Source of the DNA: an uncultured Bacillota bacterium
GTDB lineage: Bacteria > Bacillota_I > Bacilli_A > RFN20 > CAG-826
Direction of reading: 5' to 3'
DNA: 7,834 bases
Assembly (NCBI GenBank): GCA_946612055.1
Contig: CAMOEH010000007.1
Location: forward strand, 1 to 7,834
The notes beneath the pieces were generated by a model. That model saw nothing but the letters and a program-made list of their open reading frames with translations, did no database searches and had not been told where the DNA came from. Below, piece by piece: positions 1-5,207 of this stretch. Positions within the stretch are counted from its first letter, which is position 1, and each line of letters begins with the position of its first letter. A program made the translations under genes and the position numbers.

Positions 1-90
1 CTTTTCGAGCGCCGTGTCGGCATGGAGGGCGCGATGGGCAATACCAGCAAATAAGCGCGGGTCATAAAAAGCTTTATCTTTTCGTTTCAT
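1..90 (-). CDS. Probable glycerophosphodiester phosphodiesterase, N-terminal fragment (rest lies beyond the left edge)
   Basis: Only the first 30 codons are in the window; the reading frame is open to the edge. The translation begins MKRKDKAFYDPRLFAG and continues with IAHRALHADTALEK. The I-A-H-R-x-L-H pattern followed by x-x-E is the signature N-terminus of the GDPD family, TIM-barrel enzymes that hydrolyse glycerophosphodiesters to glycerol-3-phosphate and an alcohol. In that family the His and Arg of HR(G) and the Glu of P-E-N are active-site residues. Here the usual Gly after HR is Ala and the P-E-N stretch reads L-E-K, so this is a divergent copy. The ATG at 90 is chosen because GGAG/AAAGGA sits just upstream on the minus strand (about 95-105). 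The neighbouring lipid kinase fits a glycerolipid-turnover context. The assignment rests on one motif only. Confidence 0.55.
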   Translation of the reverse strand, partial: MKRKDKAFYDPRLFAGIAHRALHADTALEK

Positions 91-109
91 AGGAATCCTT
101 TCTCCATAG

Positions 110-137
110 GAAAAGAGGGCATGACGTCTGCCCTCTT
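110..137 (-). terminator. Rho-independent terminator of the 706-residue membrane protein gene
   Basis: A nine-pair stem (113-121 with 129-137, core GAGGGCA/TGCCCTC) encloses a 7-nt loop. On the minus strand it is followed by only four T's (TTTTCC), so it is moderate in strength. It lies between the stop codon at 145 and the GDPD-like start at 90, which suggests that gene is at least partly transcribed separately. Confidence 0.6.
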
Positions 138-144
138 CCTAAGA

Positions 145-2265
145 TTAATCTTCGTCTTTATCCGATCCTGCCGGCTTATAATCCTTCAAATCGGCCGCCC
201 AATCATGGCTTTCGATCTTGCCTTGTTCTAGGCCATTTTTGGCCATGACATCAGCGATAAGCTGCTTGGCTCTACGCATGGAGAGATCGCTTTTGACTTT
301 GAAGACAAGCGGGATGTCTTTGTAAGTTCCCTTGTGTCCAGCATCCAAAACAGGAAGCGGGCTATTTTCGTAGTCTTTCGGATCAAGAGCGAAGTAGAGC
401 TTTAGCCCTTTGCCAGCAATCGTGATCTTCACGAAGGTGACTTTGTGGAGGCGGAAGGTATCCCCAGAATTGGAAACACGGCTTTTTGCTCCATAGGCCA
501 TAATGTCGGATTTGAGTTCGTTGTAGTTGTCTTGGAGATCTTTATCCGCGGATAGCATCCTCGTTGGGAAAGGAATGCGGATGATCTTATCGTGAGGAGG
601 AAGATTGGGATTGATAGCCCCGACAACACGCTTAACTGGAGCTTGGGTAACAGCAGGCTCGGCTTTGACGGGTTCTTCCTTTTCTTCGACAACAGGTTCT
701 GGTTCGGGCTCAACGGGTTTTTCTTCCGGCTTGGGCTCTTCCTCTTTTTCTTCAACGACTGGTGCAGGAGCTGGATTAGCATCGCGGATAATCACCGTTA
801 CAGGGGCGACTTTTTCTTCTTGGATGGCATTGCCACGCATTTCCGAGCGGATGATGTCACGGATATCTTCCGGGGTCAAAGCGTTTTTGGGTTCTTCCTC
901 GGCTTGACGAGATAACTCTTCAGCGATGATGCGGCGGATGTCATTTGGAGTCAAACGATTGGCTTCTTCCTTCCGTTTTTCCTCTTCGGCTTCTTTTTGG
1001 CGGGTTTCTTCTTCCGCTTTCAAGCGAGCATCCTCGGCTTCTTTGGCCCGGAATGCCGCGAGTTCTTCTTTGATAACCGAACGCACGTCCTCTTTCTTTT
1101 CGGGAACGGCTTCTTCTTTGGGTTCGCTAGAAGCGAGCTCTTCTTTGATGATGGAACGGACGTCATCAGAAGTTAAAGAAGCTTTGGGTTGAGGAATCTC
1201 TTCGATGACCACGTCTTCTTTTTTGTCTTCACCGACGATAGCGCGAAGTTCTTCCGCGAAGATCTTGCGAACCTCATCAGCAGTGATTGCTTTTTCTTCT
1301 TCCTTCTTCTCAACAGGAGCAGGAACAGAAACGATGACGGGTTGGGCCGGTTCTTTCTTTTCTTCGAGCTCTTCTTTGATGATTTTGCGGATTTCTTCGG
1401 CCGTCAAAGGCTTATCGCCCGTGATCGCGCCTTGGACTTCGGATAAAGGAACCGAGGTCGAAGCATTCTTGCTCGCGCCATTTTCAGCCGAAGCAGGAGA
1501 ATAGGTATTGATGTATTGGACTAAGAAAGGTCCTTGGATCATGCCGCCAGTCGGCAATCCTTGATAGGAAGCAGATGCAGCGGGCTGAGAAGCGGGTTGT
1601 TCGGATTTGGACGAATTCTCGCTTTCAGGAAGAGAGGGCACATCATCGTCGGCGATGACGGTCGTCTCGGATAGATTTGCAGCAGCGGCCTCGTCTTCTT
1701 GCTTACCAAGAAGTTCATAGGCTTTGTTGATGTAGACCATGTCCATAATGTGGGCAATCAAAAGTAAGATCCATCCCACCAAAGCAAGGAGGACGGGTAG
1801 CAAATAGACTAGCATCGCCCAAACGGGAATGCTTCCACCGGCAAAGCGATCGATAACGAAGGAGACGAATCCCCCTACTTTATTTTCTTCGCTTCCGAAG
1901 AACCCAGCCCCGTCTTTAACATAAAGAAGGATGAATAAGAGGAAAAGGAAGACCAATGATCCAATAAGCCAAGAAAACCATTGAAGCAAAGCGATAGGAC
2001 GCTTCTTGGCAATCAAAAGAATCAAGTGGATGACAAGGAGGATAAAGATGACCCCGGCCACGGAAACCGCGATCCAGAAAAGAAGGGGGAATGGGCTCGT
2101 GAATAAGCCTTTTAGATTGGGAAGCAATTGGGGCCAAATGGATGGGGGATCAAATAAAGCGTATCCCGCCCCGTTGAGCATATAGGGCAAAAAATAGAAA
2201 AGAACCGCCGACACAATCAGCAGGGAAAGCCCTGTGATGGATAAGGCAATGACACCTTTCTTCAT
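145..2265 (-). CDS. Four-helix membrane protein with a six-fold short-motif repeat, acidic Pro/Glu-rich linker and conserved-looking C-terminal domain; function unknown
   Basis: This is a 706-residue protein of no family I can name. Four hydrophobic segments lie at about residues 5-28, 58-86, 91-116 and 147-174. A long, charged, probably disordered region (about 185-550) follows. It carries six copies of LT-x-[DE/N]-[DE]-[IV]-R-x-I-[IF]-x-x-E-[LM] at residues 287-300, 327-340, 364-377, 389-402 (degenerate start), 438-451 and 463-476, separated by E/K-rich spacers; 403-436 looks like a coiled coil. After a Pro-Glu stretch (498-540) comes a compact domain (about 560-685, starting RIPFPTRMLSADKDLQDNY, later KLYFALDPKDY and VFKVKSDLSMRRAKQLI). 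I have the impression of similar modules in uncharacterised Firmicutes proteins, but cannot name one. The start is taken at 2265, not at an in-frame ATG upstream, because a GGAGG SD sits 7 nt before it and the good promoter at 2293-2322 overlaps the upstream codons. Confidence 0.85.
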   Translation of the reverse strand: MKKGVIALSITGLSLLIVSAVLFYFLPYMLNGAGYALFDPPSIWPQLLPNLKGLFTSPFPLLFWIAVSVAGVIFILLVIHLILLIAKKRPIALLQWFSWLIGSLVFLFLLFILLYVKDGAGFFGSEENKVGGFVSFVIDRFAGGSIPVWAMLVYLLPVLLALVGWILLLIAHIMDMVYINKAYELLGKQEDEAAAANLSETTVIADDDVPSLPESENSSKSEQPASQPAASASYQGLPTGGMIQGPFLVQYINTYSPASAENGASKNASTSVPLSEVQGAITGDKPLTAEEIRKIIKEELEEKKEPAQPVIVSVPAPVEKKEEEKAITADEVRKIFAEELRAIVGEDKKEDVVIEEIPQPKASLTSDDVRSIIKEELASSEPKEEAVPEKKEDVRSVIKEELAAFRAKEAEDARLKAEEETRQKEAEEEKRKEEANRLTPNDIRRIIAEELSRQAEEEPKNALTPEDIRDIIRSEMRGNAIQEEKVAPVTVIIRDANPAPAPVVEEKEEEPKPEEKPVEPEPEPVVEEKEEPVKAEPAVTQAPVKRVVGAINPNLPPHDKIIRIPFPTRMLSADKDLQDNYNELKSDIMAYGAKSRVSNSGDTFRLHKVTFVKITIAGKGLKLYFALDPKDYENSPLPVLDAGHKGTYKDIPLVFKVKSDLSMRRAKQLIADVMAKNGLEQGKIESHDWAADLKDYKPAGSDKDED
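838..1407 (-). repeat. Six degenerate copies of a 14-residue motif inside the membrane protein
   Basis: Copies lie at 1366-1407, 1246-1287, 1135-1176, 1060-1101, 913-954 and 838-879. The consensus is L-T-x-[DE]-[DE]-[IV]-R-x-I-I-x-E-E-L. Arg, the second Ile/Phe and the final Glu-[Leu/Met] are kept in all six; the fourth copy has lost its L-T opening. Spacing between copies is irregular (9 to 39 residues between adjacent motifs), which argues for separate binding or helix-forming elements rather than a rigid solenoid. The copies have diverged at the nucleotide level, so this is an old, selected repeat rather than a recent tandem expansion. Confidence 0.85.
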
Positions 2266-2292
2266 AGAAAATCCTCCAGGATAGTCTCTCAA

Positions 2293-2322
2293 ACTATAGC
2301 CCATTAAGGCCTTCCTTAACAA
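2293..2322 (-). promoter_or_regulatory. Promoter of the membrane protein gene, with an inverted repeat in its spacer
   Basis: On the minus strand a -35 TTGTTA (2317-2322) and a -10 TATAGT (2293-2298) are 18 bp apart. The expected start, near 2286, leaves a short leader that includes the GGAGG SD. Between the boxes lies an inverted repeat, TTAAGG-N4-CCTTAA (2304-2319), a possible operator. The promoter shows that the ATG codons upstream of 2265 are not used from this transcript. Confidence 0.6.
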
Positions 2323-2364
2323 GTAAAAATGCGAGCGCGCGCCTAAAAAGAAAAGCGCAAAACC

Positions 2365-3222
2365 CTAGTTTTGATACTTTTTCGCGCAGAAAATGCGTAA
2401 TTTCTTTGGGCAAACGACAATTTGCGGGCTTTCCATCTGGTAATGTTCGCCATCGATGTCGAAATCCACGGGTCCATCGGTTTCCAAAGAGAAGGAAGAA
2501 TCCGCTTTGATGGCTAAGCCTTTTTTGGTGCGGAACAAGAAGCGAAGCAAACCATTGAAAGCGCCAGGAGTCGGGAAGAAAGCCTCGACGATGCCATCAT
2601 CGGTTTTGGAATGAGAATTCACGATAAACCCGCCAGCCCGCTTCCCATTCGTGATAAAAGCAAAGGGGACGTGATATGGCTTTCCATCTAGGCGAAGGGA
2701 AATCTCGTGAGGAACGAAGGCTTCATGAACCGCGGCAAAATAATAAGCGAAAGGCCCAAGATGCTTTTTGGCATCGCGCTTGGTTTTATACGAAATGTCT
2801 GTATAGGCCCCGGCGGAGATATGGTAAGAAGCATAGACCCCATTGATTTGCATCAAATCGAATGCACAATGATAGCCCTTCTTAATGATGCGGATATCCT
2901 TTCGCAAAGAATGCGTGATGCCATAATCTTTTCCGAAATCGCCAACCGTCCCAGCATTGAAATATCCTAGGATCGGAGGATGCTCTAACATCGCCAAAGC
3001 ATTAACGAGATGGTGGAGAGTCCCATCTCCTCCTAAAATTAGAATCGCTTCGTAGCTTTCCCCTTCTTCTAGAATCCACCTCTTGGCTTCATCGATGGAA
3101 AAAATCTCTCGGCTTTCTAAGCCAGGAATAAAGGAAGAGAGAGCGCGATTCAGCTTTGCAATCGCGCGGTCTAACCGTCTCCCTCCCGTATGACGGGAAT
3201 AAAGAAAAAGGGCCTTTTCCAT
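2365..3222 (-). CDS. Diacylglycerol kinase / YegS-BmrU-type lipid kinase
   Basis: This 285-residue protein has the usual length for the DAGK-catalytic lipid kinases, which phosphorylate diacylglycerol or a related lipid with ATP at the inner membrane face and return glycerolipid to phosphatidic acid. The nucleotide-binding loop GGDGTLHHLVNAL is at residues 64-76. The second motif, NAGTVGDFGKDYGI (89-102), replaces the usual PxGTxNDFAR. DGIVEAFF (209-216) and the C-terminal DGEHYQ (257-262) with CPKKLRIF (271-278) match the second half of the fold. The Asn before Asp in the second motif is Gly here. The ATG at 3222 has no SD, but an extended -10 box sits 8 nt ahead of it. It is divergent from the GT2-GtrA gene. 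No clear terminator follows, so readthrough into the membrane protein gene 99 bp downstream is possible. Confidence 0.85.
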   Translation of the reverse strand: MEKALFLYSRHTGGRRLDRAIAKLNRALSSFIPGLESREIFSIDEAKRWILEEGESYEAILILGGDGTLHHLVNALAMLEHPPILGYFNAGTVGDFGKDYGITHSLRKDIRIIKKGYHCAFDLMQINGVYASYHISAGAYTDISYKTKRDAKKHLGPFAYYFAAVHEAFVPHEISLRLDGKPYHVPFAFITNGKRAGGFIVNSHSKTDDGIVEAFFPTPGAFNGLLRFLFRTKKGLAIKADSSFSLETDGPVDFDIDGEHYQMESPQIVVCPKKLRIFCAKKYQN

Positions 3223-3230
3223 ATATGGCC

Positions 3231-3239
3231 ATCATAGCA
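3231..3239 (-). promoter_or_regulatory. Extended -10 promoter of the lipid kinase gene, probably near-leaderless
   Basis: The minus strand reads TGC-TATGAT, a TGn-extended -10 element (-10 hexamer 3231-3236). No -35 match is seen at 16-18 bp spacing (GAGCAA, AGCAAG, GGAGCA). The hexamer ends 8 nt before the ATG at 3222, so the transcript should begin at or within a few bases of the start codon. Confidence 0.45.
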
Positions 3240-3282
3240 CGGTTTTCTTTCGCTTGCTCCTTGTTTTGTTTAAACTATCTTC

Positions 3283-4287
3283 ATGCGCCTCGGCTTGATT
3301 CTTTACGCCAATTCCATCACTTCCACCGCTGAAGCGATTACTAAAAGCATTCCCGATGGGTTATTTGCTTCGATATTGCTCGTTGGCAATAACATCGATA
3401 TCAATGATGAATTCCCTTCTTTGAAGCTAAAAGAAAAATCCCATCGAGGGGAGGCGATGAAGCAAGGACTCCTCCAAATCGATGATGGCTCTTTAGATGG
3501 CATGGTCTTTGCCGAAGGAGATGGCAGCGTTTCGTTAGAAGATATCCTCGCGATCGCCAAAGATTTTGAATCAAATTCCGATACGGTCCATACCTATGGG
3601 CGAAAAAAAGAAAAAGGCATTCACCATGCCCCTTATTGGTTTTCTCGCCTTTATTTCTCTCTTGCTAGCAAACAAAAGATTGTCGATGTGAATCCTCCTT
3701 TGATGGCCGTCCCTTCTTTCCTATTTGGCATTTTCAAAGAGACGAAGGGGAAGCGATTTGATTTCCAGCACTCCTTCCTTCTCGAAGCGGCCCATCAAGG
3801 CAAAATCCAAGAGAAGATCATCGAAGCGAAAAAGGGCGAAAATGGATACACGTATCAATGGTTTTTGGATTTCTTGCTTCTATATCGTTCGCCTTTGCTA
3901 TATGGAATCGTCTCTTTGACGAGCTGGGGAATCGATGTCCTTGGCTTTTATCTTTTCCACACCTTTTTATTCACTTGGAGCAAAGAGGCTGAAACCGTCT
4001 TATCTTATATAGTCGCGCGCGTGATCTCTGGCACTTACAATTTCGCGATGTTTAATTTTGTCGTGTTCCCCAAAAAGGGAGATATCGCTATCAAAGCTTT
4101 CAAATATTCGATCCTCTTCCTTATCAATATGGGTATCGCCAGCGGACTTACCTATTTGTTTAGCCATTTCGTCCCCGGCGAATTGACCTTCATCAAAATC
4201 ATTGTCGATACGATCCTGGCCATCGCGAACTACTTCATCAACCATTCCATTGTCTTCGCGAGGAAGAAAATCGCCAAAAAGAAATAA
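3283..4287 (+). CDS. Fusion of a degenerate family-2 glycosyltransferase domain and a GtrA-like membrane domain
   Basis: This is a 334-residue protein. Residues 1-190 follow the layout of dolichyl-phosphate-sugar-synthase-like GT2 domains: a first strand (MRLGLILYA), RGEAMKQGL at 55-63 (the K-G-x-A-L-x-x-G region), and FAEGDGSVSLEDIL at 76-89, matching the D-x-D/P-E-D-I block. Residues 203-325 contain four membrane segments (about 203-229, 236-260, 272-294, 302-325) ending ANYFINHSIVF, the typical last helix of GtrA proteins. Those proteins help move or modify polyprenyl-phosphate-linked sugars. The early GT2 motif V-[DE]-D-G-S is replaced by VGNNID (34-39), so nucleotide-sugar binding may be altered. 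There is an in-frame TAA at 3271 and no SD before the ATG at 3283. The likely role is decoration of cell-surface glycans or lipids; the substrate is unknown. Confidence 0.75.
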   Translation: MRLGLILYANSITSTAEAITKSIPDGLFASILLVGNNIDINDEFPSLKLKEKSHRGEAMKQGLLQIDDGSLDGMVFAEGDGSVSLEDILAIAKDFESNSDTVHTYGRKKEKGIHHAPYWFSRLYFSLASKQKIVDVNPPLMAVPSFLFGIFKETKGKRFDFQHSFLLEAAHQGKIQEKIIEAKKGENGYTYQWFLDFLLLYRSPLLYGIVSLTSWGIDVLGFYLFHTFLFTWSKEAETVLSYIVARVISGTYNFAMFNFVVFPKKGDIAIKAFKYSILFLINMGIASGLTYLFSHFVPGELTFIKIIVDTILAIANYFINHSIVFARKKIAKKK

Positions 4288-4290
4288 GAA

Positions 4291-4319
4291 AAGCCAGGAC
4301 AGCCGAGCGTGGTTTTTTT
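4291..4319 (+). terminator. Possible terminator of the GT2-GtrA gene
   Basis: Four bases after the stop codon, AAGCCA (4291-4296) can pair with TGGTTT (4310-4315, one G-U pair) at the head of a run of seven T's. The stem is short and the loop is 13 nt. An alternative pairing of AGCCAGG with CTTGGCT further on competes with it. Confidence 0.45.
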
Positions 4320-4411
4320 CTTGGCTGCACGCAATACCGGCAATGCGTGTTATTTGCAGATGAGACAGTTAACAAGACCTATAGTTACTCAATCGTTGAT
4401 TGAAAATCGTT
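4320..4411. other. Gene-free spacer with one small hairpin
   Basis: This lies in the gap between the stop codons of the convergent GT2-GtrA gene and the AT-rich ORF. It holds an inverted repeat CACGCA-N10-TGCGTG (4328-4349) with no long T tract. I see no ORF with an SD and no recognisable RNA family here. Confidence 0.4.
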
Positions 4412-4439
4412 TTGATAGAAGGTGGAAACTACTTATAAT
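4412..4439 (+). promoter_or_regulatory. Orphan sigma-70-like promoter
   Basis: TTGATA (4412-4417) and a perfect TATAAT (4434-4439) are 16 bp apart. No credible gene follows on the plus strand. The next feature is a terminator-like hairpin ending at 4490, so the transcript would be about 45 nt. The match could be fortuitous in AT-rich DNA. Confidence 0.4.
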
Positions 4440-4446
4440 ATAAGCG

Positions 4447-4490
4447 TGAACCCAAGTTGGCAATCGGAGCCTTCCTCGGTTCATTTTTTT
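4447..4490 (+). terminator. Terminator-like hairpin with a seven-T tail
   Basis: TGAACC (4447-4452) pairs perfectly with GGTTCA (4478-4483), followed by seven T's (4484-4490). The 25-nt interior could form a small inner stem (GGA/TCC). It overlaps the TGA stop of the AT-rich ORF on the other strand. It could end readthrough from the GT2-GtrA gene or a short RNA from the promoter at 4412. Confidence 0.45.
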
Positions 4491-5020
4491 ATAATTATTT
4501 TGTATTTAGAATTTCTGTTTAGGCAATTGTCGAGTTTTTTCTTTGGATATAACGTTACTACTTTGTTGATGTTCGCGTTACGATTGAGCGTCAAAGAAGA
4601 TCCCGTTTCTACTACTGCAATGATTGGATCGCCGCAGGCGGCAATAATGCTCGTCACAATAACAAATCTAGATTCATACACATTTACCACGCATTTAGCG
4701 CTTTGCAAATCGCGCAAAGAATCGTAAACCTCTTCTGGCGAAAGACCGTGAAAATTGTGTTTGCCCCTAGCTCCTAACGGTTGCATGCACTCCCATAACG
4801 TTTTGCTAGTAATGAAAAGCGATCTCTTTCTAAAAATATTAATGCCCAAACTATCGTTAATGTTTTTTAAATGAGAATTAATTAGTTCAATATCAAAAGG
4901 AACATAATCATTCGTTTTGAATGCTTTAAGAGTTCTGACCGCTTCTTTTTTATTACCAAGATTGATTCTGCGTATCACACCAATATTATTACAATAATGT
5001 AATAATTTGTTATTAATCAT
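4481..5020 (-). CDS. AT-rich hypothetical protein, possible BECR-fold (Barnase/EndoU/Colicin/RelE-like) nuclease
   Basis: This 179-residue protein has no predicted membrane segment or signal peptide. I do not recognise a named family. The second half (about residues 55-165) has a layout seen in phage and polymorphic-toxin BECR-type RNases: a helix, an ITS strand start, KHNFHGLSPEEVYDSL (two His near residues 86-91), then a meander of strands (CVVNVYESRFVIVTSI, DPIIAVVETG, NANINKVVTLYPKKK). This is a fold impression, not a motif proof. Hand-counted GC is about 35%, against nearly 50% in gltX lines, suggesting acquired DNA. The ATG at 5020 has no SD and lies 15 nt past the T tract of the tRNA-Glu terminator; no promoter was found. 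No antitoxin-like partner lies beside it. It may be a silent or decaying gene, or one expressed only by readthrough. Confidence 0.55.
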   Translation of the reverse strand: MINNKLLHYCNNIGVIRRINLGNKKEAVRTLKAFKTNDYVPFDIELINSHLKNINDSLGINIFRKRSLFITSKTLWECMQPLGARGKHNFHGLSPEEVYDSLRDLQSAKCVVNVYESRFVIVTSIIAACGDPIIAVVETGSSLTLNRNANINKVVTLYPKKKLDNCLNRNSKYKIIIKK

Positions 5021-5034
5021 CGAAAACTGATAAG

Positions 5035-5063
5035 AAAAAAGGACTGATATTCTATATCAATCC
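5035..5063 (-). terminator. Rho-independent terminator of tRNA-Glu
   Basis: On the minus strand GGATTGATAT (5054-5063) pairs with ATATCAGTCC (5041-5050) in ten pairs with one G-U, across a 3-nt AGA loop. Six T's follow (5035-5040). It is strong and lies 13 nt past the tRNA CCA end. Confidence 0.9.
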
Positions 5064-5076
5064 TATTAACCTGCAT

Positions 5077-5151
5077 TGGTGACCCCAACTGGAGTTGAAC
5101 CAGTCATTCGACCTTGAGAGGGTCGCGTCTTAACCGATTGACCATGGGGCC
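5077..5151 (-). tRNA. tRNA-Glu, anticodon CUC, CCA encoded
   Basis: This is a full cloverleaf: acceptor GGCCCCA (5145-5151) pairs with TGGGGTC, the discriminator is A (5080), and CCA is at 5077-5079. The anticodon loop CTCTCAA (5114-5120) gives CUC (5116-5118), which reads GAG. The T loop TTCAACT is canonical. It sits 56 bp past the stop codon of gltX on the same strand, so the synthetase and one of its substrates are neighbours. It has its own promoter and its own strong terminator. Confidence 0.95.
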
Positions 5152-5165
5152 ATTTGGGCTTGCTT

Positions 5166-5194
5166 ATTAAATCACAAGCAAGCCGGTCAGGCAA
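5166..5194 (-). promoter_or_regulatory. Promoter of tRNA-Glu
   Basis: On the minus strand -35 TTGCCT (5189-5194) and -10 TTTAAT (5166-5171) are 17 bp apart, giving a leader of about 8 nt. The spacer holds GGCTTGCTT (5176-5184), which pairs with AAGCAAGCC (5157-5165) after the -10, so the -10 box lies in the loop of a nine-pair inverted repeat. No T tract follows this hairpin, so it is not a terminator for gltX. Confidence 0.65.
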
Positions 5195-5207
5195 CTGCTT
5201 TTGAAGA

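Noticed and set aside
429..1757. Several open frames on both strands inside the membrane protein gene
   Set aside because: They are Ser/Phe/Lys-rich artefacts of the repetitive GAA/AAG/CTT codons of the real gene and have no SD or domain.
2266..2322. In-frame upstream start for the membrane protein adding 19 residues
   Set aside because: The extra codons overlap the -35/-10 promoter, while the ATG at 2265 has a strong SD and is directly followed by a hydrophobic helix.
2323..2364. Terminator after the lipid kinase gene
   Set aside because: Only an AT-rich six-pair stem (CAAAAC/GTTTTG) around the stop codon and GC-alternating sequence; not convincing.
4380..4490. Possible CRISPR repeat or tracrRNA remnant (the GTTTTGATAG... 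stretch and hairpin with T tail)
   Set aside because: No second copy of the candidate repeat, no spacers and no cas gene in the window.
4422..4727. Plus-strand 101-codon open frame opposite the AT-rich ORF
   Set aside because: It starts inside a promoter-like sequence, runs through the terminator hairpin and shows no domain; the minus frame is the more protein-like.
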